Positions 58,548-64,000 of a stretch of 64,000 nt of DNA are shown here, piece by piece. The stretch's first letter is position 1. Each line of letters starts with the position of its first letter. A model generated the notes under the pieces. That model saw nothing but the letters and a program-made list of their open reading frames with translations. It was not told the DNA's origin and made no database searches. This DNA comes from Litorivivens sp041624475 (GTDB lineage Bacteria; Pseudomonadota; Gammaproteobacteria; Pseudomonadales; Spongiibacteraceae): NCBI RefSeq assembly GCF_041624475.1, contig NZ_JBFJUX010000001.1, positions 496,001 to 560,000 of the forward strand, given 5' to 3'. The position numbers and the translations under genes were made by a program.

Positions 58548-59138
58548 ATGCTTGAATCCCATATGGCGCGCGCCGTATTGGCCGTGCTGACGCTCTCTGC
58601 CTGTCCGATGTCTTTTGCGGCTGTTGCCGGAGGCGAGCCCTCCGCACATATGCCGGGTGAATTCCGCGTGGATCGTAAGCCTTTTGCAGGCGCACAGTTT
58701 CACCCGGACGCCCGTATCACACTGGCCTCCACTGATGGCATGTCCCCGTTGCTCGCACCGATGCTGGCCCTCTACAGCCAATTGCTTTCGCTCGATGGCA
58801 ATGGCAGTGGCGGCATTGCCCTGAAGCGTCTTGAGGCGAGGTTAGGCAGTCAGGTCGCGGACAAAACCGGCCTGCTGGATATCAATGATGTATTGGCAGC
58901 CGACCTGGAGTCGGTAGAGATGCTTGCGGTCGGCTCGGCTCAGCTCAAAGCGCTGGGGGTTGCTGCCCGTGATGTGGATAAACTGCCCGCGCTTGGCGCG
59001 CTGACAGATAAGGTTAAAAGCACCATGATGGAGCTGCCTGAGGGACTGGCCAGCTTCCCCTCGCAGGTGGCTCTGGCAGTCTGGGGCGAAGAGGCAGGTA
59101 AACCAAAACTTGTTACACTGGTTATTCGCGCAAACTGA
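58548..59138 (+). CDS. Secreted hypothetical protein
   Basis: About 196 residues from ATG 58548; ATG 58563 is equally possible. Signal peptide ARAVLAVLTLSACPMSFAAVAG, then alternating hydrophobic segments (LLAPMLALYSQLLSLDGNGSGGIALKRLEARLG and LLDINDVLAADLESVEMLAVG). I do not recognise the family and see no catalytic motif; the DGNGSGGI piece recalls EF-hand-like repeats but is single. Likely periplasmic. 42 bases before the thiolase-like gene in the same direction. Confidence 0.6.
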   Translation: MLESHMARAVLAVLTLSACPMSFAAVAGGEPSAHMPGEFRVDRKPFAGAQFHPDARITLASTDGMSPLLAPMLALYSQLLSLDGNGSGGIALKRLEARLGSQVADKTGLLDINDVLAADLESVEMLAVGSAQLKALGVAARDVDKLPALGALTDKVKSTMMELPEGLASFPSQVALAVWGEEAGKPKLVTLVIRAN

Positions 59139-59179
59139 CACTTCTTTTAACAACACAGCTAATAAGCCAAGGGGGCATA

Positions 59180-60652
59180 ATGTCGCTATCGCTATCGCCA
59201 ACGACGCCGGTACTGGTCGGAATCGGGGTTATCAACCAGCGTGAAACAGACCTGTCAAAGGCTGATGAGGCTGTTGAACTGATGATTCGAGCGGCCCGTG
59301 CTGCCGGTGACGACTGCGGCGCTCCCGAGCTGCTGCAGGCGGTGCAGCGAATCAGTGTGCCCAAGGGTGTGTGGAGTTACCAGAATCCCGCCAAAGCGAT
59401 TGGCGAGGCCCTTGGCGCCCCCGAGGCGACCACCGTGCTGGCGGAAATCGGCATCCTGCAACAGAGTCTGTTTGCTGATGCCTGTCGCCGTATCGACAGC
59501 GGTGAAATTGACGTGGCATTGGTTGCCGGTGGCGAGGCTAAATTCCGCGCCCTGCAGGCCACCATTCAAGGGCTTGAAGCGCCAGAAAGTGCGCAGAGCG
59601 CAGAGCCTGACGTGCATCTGGAGCCGGAGCAGGAAATCTGGTCTGAGGTCGAGTCTGAGGCCGGTCTGGGTATGCCCGTTGGTTTTTACGCCTTGATGGA
59701 AAGCGCCCTGCGTCAAGCGCAGGGTGAATCTCTCGATGCGCACCGCGATCGCGTTGCGGCCCTCTACGAAGGCATGGCGGAGGTGGCCAAAGACAATCCC
59801 CACGCCTGGAATCGCGACGGCATGAAAGCCGAGCAGATCCGCAATGCCTCACCCAAAAACAAGATGCTCGCCTTCCCCTATACCAAGTACCACAACAGTC
59901 AGTGGAACGTGGATCAGGCCGGCGCGCTGCTATTCTGCTCGGTGGCCAAAGCCGAAGAACTGGGTATTCCCCGCGACAAGTGGGTTTTCCCACAGACCAG
60001 TACCGAAAGCAATTTCATGGTGAATACTTCCCAGCGGGTTGATCTGGCCGGCTGCCCCGGCGCGCGACTGGCGGGTAAGAAAGCGCTGGAGCTGGCGGAC
60101 ATGACCGTCGACGAAATCGATCTGCTGGAGCTCTACAGCTGCTTCCCCTCTGCGGTGCAGATTTATGCGCGGGAGATCGGCATTTCGCTGGATCAGCAAA
60201 TCACCGTTACCGGCGGCATGACCTTCGGTGGCGGCCCGCTCAACAACTACGTGCTGCAGTCCACTGCGCGTATGGCCGAACTGCTGCGTGAGCAGCCGGG
60301 CAAGAAAGGCTATGTCACCTCTGTCAGCGGCATGCTGACCAAACAGGGTTTTGGCGTGTGGTCGACTGAGCCCAATCCCAACGGCTTTGGCTTTGCTGAC
60401 CTGACGGATGAGGCACGCGCCGAGGCGCCGCCGCTGGAATTGGTGAAAGTCGACAGCGGAGAGGGGAAAATTGTCGGTTGCACCGTGCTGTTTCAGGGCG
60501 ACAATCCCTGGCGCGCGGTGGTGGTAGTGACCCTGCCGAACGGCAAGCGCACCATTGCCTACAATGAAAATCCTGAGCTGATGGCGGCAGCGATGGAAGA
60601 AGAATTTGTGGGGCGCACTGCCCAGCTGAAGGACGGGGTGTTTACGCTCTAA
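59180..60652 (+). CDS. Thiolase-like protein, type 1 (acetyl-CoA acetyltransferase family)
   Basis: 490 residues. Thiolase fold with an added C-terminal domain (about 380-490; the TLP1 type with additional C-terminus). Motifs: TPVLVGIGVINQRE, LVAGGEAKFRALQ, the thiolase-like NTSQRVDLAGCPGARLAGKKALELADM, ELYSCFPSAVQIY and TGGMTFGGGPLNNYVLQS. The usual catalytic Cys-His-Cys set is not complete by eye, as in many TLP proteins. Possible role in sterol/fatty acid breakdown, consistent with neighbouring genes. GGGGG 5-9 bases before the start. Confidence 0.85.
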   Translation: MSLSLSPTTPVLVGIGVINQRETDLSKADEAVELMIRAARAAGDDCGAPELLQAVQRISVPKGVWSYQNPAKAIGEALGAPEATTVLAEIGILQQSLFADACRRIDSGEIDVALVAGGEAKFRALQATIQGLEAPESAQSAEPDVHLEPEQEIWSEVESEAGLGMPVGFYALMESALRQAQGESLDAHRDRVAALYEGMAEVAKDNPHAWNRDGMKAEQIRNASPKNKMLAFPYTKYHNSQWNVDQAGALLFCSVAKAEELGIPRDKWVFPQTSTESNFMVNTSQRVDLAGCPGARLAGKKALELADMTVDEIDLLELYSCFPSAVQIYAREIGISLDQQITVTGGMTFGGGPLNNYVLQSTARMAELLREQPGKKGYVTSVSGMLTKQGFGVWSTEPNPNGFGFADLTDEARAEAPPLELVKVDSGEGKIVGCTVLFQGDNPWRAVVVVTLPNGKRTIAYNENPELMAAAMEEEFVGRTAQLKDGVFTL

Positions 60653-60693
60653 TCAATCCAGCTGCGGGAAGGTAAGGCCTTCCCGTCGATTGC

Positions 60694-61665
60694 TCAGCGC
60701 TGGTGGTATTCCACACAGCTTTTCACCTCATTCGCAGAGCCCAGAATCACCGGCACCCGCTGGTGAATTTTCTCCGGTTGAATGTCTAGAATCTTGCCGC
60801 TGTCGGTCCACGCTTCCCCGCCAGCCTGCTCTACCAACAGCCCCATAGGATTGGCTTCGTACATCAGCCGCAGCTTGCCGGCCTGATCGGGTTTGCGTGC
60901 ATCCCAGGGGTAGGTGAAGAGACCGCCGCGACACAGGATGCGGTGTACGTCCGCCACCATAGCCGCCACCCAGCGCATATTGAAATTCTTGCCGCGCGGG
61001 CCGTCACTGCCTTGAAGCAGGTCGTTAATGTAGTTGCGCATCGGCTCTGCCCAGAAGCGGTGGTTGGACATGTTGATGGCAAATTCTTTGGTGTCCGGGG
61101 CAAGTTCAACCCGCTCAACGGTTTGCAGCCAGGCGCCCTGCTCGGGGTCGAAGGTAAACATGGTGACGCCGTCGCCGGTGGAGAAGACCAGCATCATCGA
61201 TGGGCCGTAGAGCACATAACCGGCCGCTTTCTGGGCGCGACCGGGCTGCAGGAATTCCGCTTCGCTCACGGCGGCGCCGCGCTCGCCGCTTTCCAGCACC
61301 GAGAAGATGGTGCCGACCATGCTGTTGATATCTATATTGGACGAGCCGTCGAGGGGGTCGTAGGTCACCAGGTAGCGGCCGTCCAGATTGGCGCCGACCA
61401 CCTCATCCTCTTCTTCAGAGGCGATGCCGCGCACCTCGGGGCAGGCCTTCAGGGCATCCTTGAGCATGTCGTTGGCGATGACGTCCAGCTTCTTCTGGGT
61501 TTCGCCCTGCACATTATCCGCGCCGGCGCTGCCGAGAATGCCCGCCAGTTCACCGCGTTGCAACTGGTTGTTGATGGCTTCGCAACAGCTGGCCAGGCGA
61601 AGGATCACTTCGGCCAGGGGGGCGTCGATAGAGCTGTCGTCGAGGAACGCGTCCAGCGTTTTCAT
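60694..61665 (-). CDS. fbp: Fructose-1,6-bisphosphatase class 1
   Basis: 323 residues. Gluconeogenic FBPase. Motifs: ASEEEDEVVG (metal site), YLVTYDPLDGSSNIDINSMVGTIFSV, and C-terminal LLVEQAGGEAWTDSGKILDIQPEKIHQRVPVILGS, all diagnostic for class 1. Cytoplasmic. Divergent from the SDR gene. A hairpin GGGAAGG/CCTTCCC at 60666-60685 lies in the space between the two convergent stops. Confidence 0.97.
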   Translation of the reverse strand: MKTLDAFLDDSSIDAPLAEVILRLASCCEAINNQLQRGELAGILGSAGADNVQGETQKKLDVIANDMLKDALKACPEVRGIASEEEDEVVGANLDGRYLVTYDPLDGSSNIDINSMVGTIFSVLESGERGAAVSEAEFLQPGRAQKAAGYVLYGPSMMLVFSTGDGVTMFTFDPEQGAWLQTVERVELAPDTKEFAINMSNHRFWAEPMRNYINDLLQGSDGPRGKNFNMRWVAAMVADVHRILCRGGLFTYPWDARKPDQAGKLRLMYEANPMGLLVEQAGGEAWTDSGKILDIQPEKIHQRVPVILGSANEVKSCVEYHQR

Positions 61666-61842
61666 GCAGTGTCCTGTGGCTGTGTTGGGGAGGCGCGCAT
61701 TATGCCATCAGCGGCCTGGGGTCTCCAGTTGGGGGCGGGCGGCTGCGGAAATTAAAAAAAGGTAACAAGTGTGTAAAATTTTGAAGGGCTGTAATAGAGT
61801 TCAGTTAAAGAGCATAACCATAACTGTCCAACGAGGTGTCAT

Positions 61843-62718
61843 GTGAAGGATTTCAACAACAAGGTCGCGGTTATTACCGGTGGTGCCAGCGGTGTCGGTC
61901 GCGCGCTGGGTGAGGCGCTGGCGGCAGAGGGGGCGAAAATCGTTCTTGCCGATGTCGATACCAAGGCGCTGGATGTGGCGGTCGCTGCCCTCAAGGAGCG
62001 CGGTACTGAGGCGTTGGGTGTCAGGGCTGACGTGAGCAAGCAGGAAGACCTCGATGCCCTGGCGGATAAAGCCTTCGCTGAATTCGGTGCAGTGCATCTG
62101 ATGTTTGCCAACGCGGGTATCGGCGCGGGTGAGGCCGGCGATATGTGGGACTACAACCTCAATGACTGGAAGTGGGCCTTCTCGGTCAATGTCTGGGGTG
62201 TGATTCACTCGATCAAGGCCTTTATGCCGAGGCTGGTAGAGCAAAATGAAGAGGCGCATTTTATAGTCACCGGTTCGGGCAATGGGGCCTTCCTGATGCT
62301 GCCGGATGCGCCAATTTACACCACCACCAAAGCCTCGGTGATGGCGATTACCGAAACCCTGTATTACCAGATGCTGGCCAAGCAGTCGCCAGTGAAAATC
62401 AATGCGCTGTTCCCTGGCCCCCATGTGGTGGATACCGGTCTGTTTAACTCCGAGCGGGTGCGGCCTGAAGACCTGCCCGGCAGCGGCGTCAAAGCTTCGG
62501 GGATCAGCTCGGTCGACGATATGAAGAAGATGATGGAACAGTTTGGCATGGAGCTGGAGACCACCTCGCCCCAGGAAGTCGCTGATTATGCACTCAAGGC
62601 GCTGAAAGAAGACAAGTTCTGGATTCGCCCTAGCACCGAAAAATCGGATACGGCCCTGCGCGAGCGTATCGAGGGTATAATCAATCAGGTTAACCCTGTA
62701 CCCCCTAACGTTTTGTAA
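61843..62718 (+). CDS. SDR family NAD(P)-dependent oxidoreductase
   Basis: 291 residues from GTG 61843 (an ATG at 61841 is followed at once by TGA), with GAGG 6-9 bases before it. Classical SDR: TGGASGVGRALGEAL, ADVDTKALDVA (acidic residue suggests NAD), ANAGIGAG, catalytic Ser in TGSGNGAF and YTTTKAS. The substrate is unknown. The TetR gene follows 10 bases after, so they form an operon and the TetR may control the SDR. Confidence 0.93.
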   Translation: MKDFNNKVAVITGGASGVGRALGEALAAEGAKIVLADVDTKALDVAVAALKERGTEALGVRADVSKQEDLDALADKAFAEFGAVHLMFANAGIGAGEAGDMWDYNLNDWKWAFSVNVWGVIHSIKAFMPRLVEQNEEAHFIVTGSGNGAFLMLPDAPIYTTTKASVMAITETLYYQMLAKQSPVKINALFPGPHVVDTGLFNSERVRPEDLPGSGVKASGISSVDDMKKMMEQFGMELETTSPQEVADYALKALKEDKFWIRPSTEKSDTALRERIEGIINQVNPVPPNVL

Positions 62719-62728
62719 TTGGAGCGCA

Positions 62729-63367
62729 ATGACGACCGTTACTGTCATCAAATCGGCGGATGAGAGCAATCTCAGCCGCCGCGAGCAGCGCAAAATGGAA
62801 GTGCGCGGCCGTATTAACGAGGCCGCGCTGGCGCTGTTCAGCGCCAAGGGCGTTGAGTTGACCACCGTCGAGGAAATCTGTGAATCGGCGGAGGTGGCCC
62901 GCAAAACCTTCTACAACTACTACAGCTCGAAGCAGGATCTGATTCGCGCACTCAGCGACTCCATGCTCTACGATGAAACCTCAAATGTGATTGAGTTGGC
63001 GTTGGAGAAATACGACTCAACCCGCGAGCGGGTCGAATATATCTACGGTGTGATGATAGACAACCTGCAGCGTTATGAAGAGCTGGAGCGCTGCCTGGTG
63101 CATCAGGCGTTGCTGGACCTGTCCAGCGAGAACAGCCAGATCGGACAGCGCCTCGGCGATCTGAACGCGGCCTTCAGTGAGCTGGTCCGCGACGGCTTGC
63201 GGCTCGGCGATGTGTCTGAGAGCTATAGCGCAGAGTTTATCGGTGAAATGATCGTCGGTCTGATCAACGCCACCATCATCAACTGGGTTCACGACCCGGG
63301 CTATCCGGTGTTTGAACGCATAGAAGAAGTTAAGCGCCTGACTCTGGCGAGCTTTCTCAAACACTGA
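62729..63367 (+). CDS. TetR/AcrR family regulator
   Basis: 212 residues. Helix-turn-helix: RGRINEAALALFSAKGVELTTVEEICESAEVARKTFYNYYSSKQDLIRALSDSMLYD, with the KTFYNYYSSKQDL recognition helix; the C-terminal domain (about 90-205) is a ligand domain of the TetR_C_33-like type. Same operon as the upstream SDR. Ligand and operator unknown. Confidence 0.92.
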   Translation: MTTVTVIKSADESNLSRREQRKMEVRGRINEAALALFSAKGVELTTVEEICESAEVARKTFYNYYSSKQDLIRALSDSMLYDETSNVIELALEKYDSTRERVEYIYGVMIDNLQRYEELERCLVHQALLDLSSENSQIGQRLGDLNAAFSELVRDGLRLGDVSESYSAEFIGEMIVGLINATIINWVHDPGYPVFERIEEVKRLTLASFLKH

Positions 63368-63433
63368 AACGGTTCAGTTAAGGTTCAGTTGAGCGGGCGC
63401 AGCATGTGATCAAGCCTTATGAGGGTAGGTCAC

Positions 63434-64000
63434 ATGAAAAAGCTATTTCTGGTCGGGGCGCAGGGCCTCTTGTTCACTTCACTTGCTCTGGCGGAGCACT
63501 ATCCGTCTTCGTCACTGAATTTCCACGTTGACGTCGGGCAGGCCCGCCAGGACATCAATCCGGACGACTTTCCCCCAGGCACCGATATCGATGACGAGGA
63601 TATCGCCTTTCGCGCCGGTATCGGTTTGCGCACCGGCCTGTTGGGGGGCAATATTTCCTATATTAATTTCGGGCAGTCCGCCGTCGCCACGCCAACAGCT
63701 TCTGCGGAAGCGGATACCTACGGTGTAGGCTTTGACCTGCAATTGGACTTGCCGCTCAGCGAGTACAGCAGCTTTTTTGTTAAGGGTGGCATTCTCAGCT
63801 GGGAGCAGGTGACTGATGAGCATCAGGCCGGTACTAATTTTGTTACCCGCTATTACGAAGATGGCGTTGATCCGTACTGGGGTGTCGGTTTTCGTTTCAG
63901 CGGCGCGCCGGGCATGAGTATCAAAATCGAATACGACCGTTTTGAGTTCAAGGACAACGGCTCTGATGTGGTGGCCGACTACGATCTGGTGACTGTTGGT
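63434..64000 (+). CDS. Outer-membrane beta-barrel protein, 3' end missing
   Basis: From ATG 63434 with ribosome site GGTAGGT; the frame is open to the last base. Signal peptide MKKLFLVGAQGLLFTSLALA, then alternating strands with aromatic and glycine residues: AFRAGIGLRTGLLGGNISYINFG, SEADTYGVGFDLQLDLPLSEYSSFFVKGGILSWEQV, and DPYWGVGFRFSGAPGMSIKIEYDRFEFKDNG. This is the pattern of small OmpA-N/OprF-like or OmpW-like barrels. The gene continues beyond the window. Confidence 0.8.
   Translation, partial: MKKLFLVGAQGLLFTSLALAEHYPSSSLNFHVDVGQARQDINPDDFPPGTDIDDEDIAFRAGIGLRTGLLGGNISYINFGQSAVATPTASAEADTYGVGFDLQLDLPLSEYSSFFVKGGILSWEQVTDEHQAGTNFVTRYYEDGVDPYWGVGFRFSGAPGMSIKIEYDRFEFKDNGSDVVADYDLVTVG

Noticed and set aside
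1..64000. CRISPR array, tRNA or rRNA genes, prophage, complete insertion sequence
   Set aside because: None seen by reading both strands: no evenly spaced direct repeats, no cloverleaf-like spans, no transposase or phage structural genes.

Overview
The window is chromosomal DNA from a Gram-negative gammaproteobacterium, most likely a marine, aerobic member of the Cellvibrionales (Spongiibacteraceae or Halieaceae-like). The evidence is mixed: Pseudomonas-like gene neighbourhoods (yqiA-parE, divergent finR/fpr, divergent rpiA/ilvA, dxs-ispA-xseB, mutM/coaD/fdx), two large TonB-dependent receptors, and many lipid and xenobiotic type oxidoreductases (cytochrome P450, two luciferase-like monooxygenases, SDRs, a thiolase-like protein, three TetR regulators). 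The taxonomic call is an inference from content; there is no rRNA gene here. I saw no tRNA, rRNA, CRISPR array, prophage or complete insertion sequence.

Layout. 1-6.8 kb: yqiA (cut by the window start), parE with a strong terminator, a TonB receptor on the minus strand, then a tight plus-strand trio ending in a TlyA-type rRNA methyltransferase. 6.8-10.2 kb: minus-strand rimB-rimK-aspartoacylase block and a DUF2889 gene. 10.3-12.5 kb: small membrane proteins. 12.5-14.4 kb: divergent finR/fpr with a readable operator between them. 14.4-20 kb: hydrolase, MAPEG, CehA/McbA metallohydrolase, OmpA-like lipoprotein and LEA-type lipoprotein, the last two separated by an intrinsic terminator that lies inside the downstream coding start. 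20-27 kb: orphan ParA, riboflavin synthase, and the minus-strand LLM-mutM-coaD-ferredoxin-ggt run. 27-35 kb: zntB, a 0.54 kb inverted repeat element, rpiA/ilvA, and the isoprenoid operon dxs-ispA-xseB.

35-47.4 kb is the accessory part: a second TonB receptor, a DUF3604 metallohydrolase, a SOUL haem-binding protein, a beta-propeller lipoprotein, then a stretch with inverted-repeat (MITE/REP-like) elements around two small genes (DUF1993, YcxB-like), followed by three AT-rich minus-strand genes: a DUF262/HNH protein, a Trypco2-domain protein with a lysine-rich tail, and a small PD-(D/E)XK nuclease-like protein. The gaps between these three genes fold as integron attC sites, and the stop codons of the two genes that have a site behind them lie inside the attC R'' box. 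No integrase is present in the window, so I read this as a CALIN-like (integrase-less) gene-cassette array carrying candidate defence genes. This is the main discovery of the window.

47.4-52 kb holds the stress-linked prkA-yhbH-spoVR operon. 52-64 kb holds RNase Z and then a lipid/xenobiotic style region: TetR, LLM monooxygenase, esterase, TetR, P450, a secreted protein of unknown role, a thiolase-like protein, fbp, an SDR-TetR pair and the start of an outer-membrane beta-barrel gene cut by the window end. Palindromes that could be TetR operators lie in front of two of the TetR genes.
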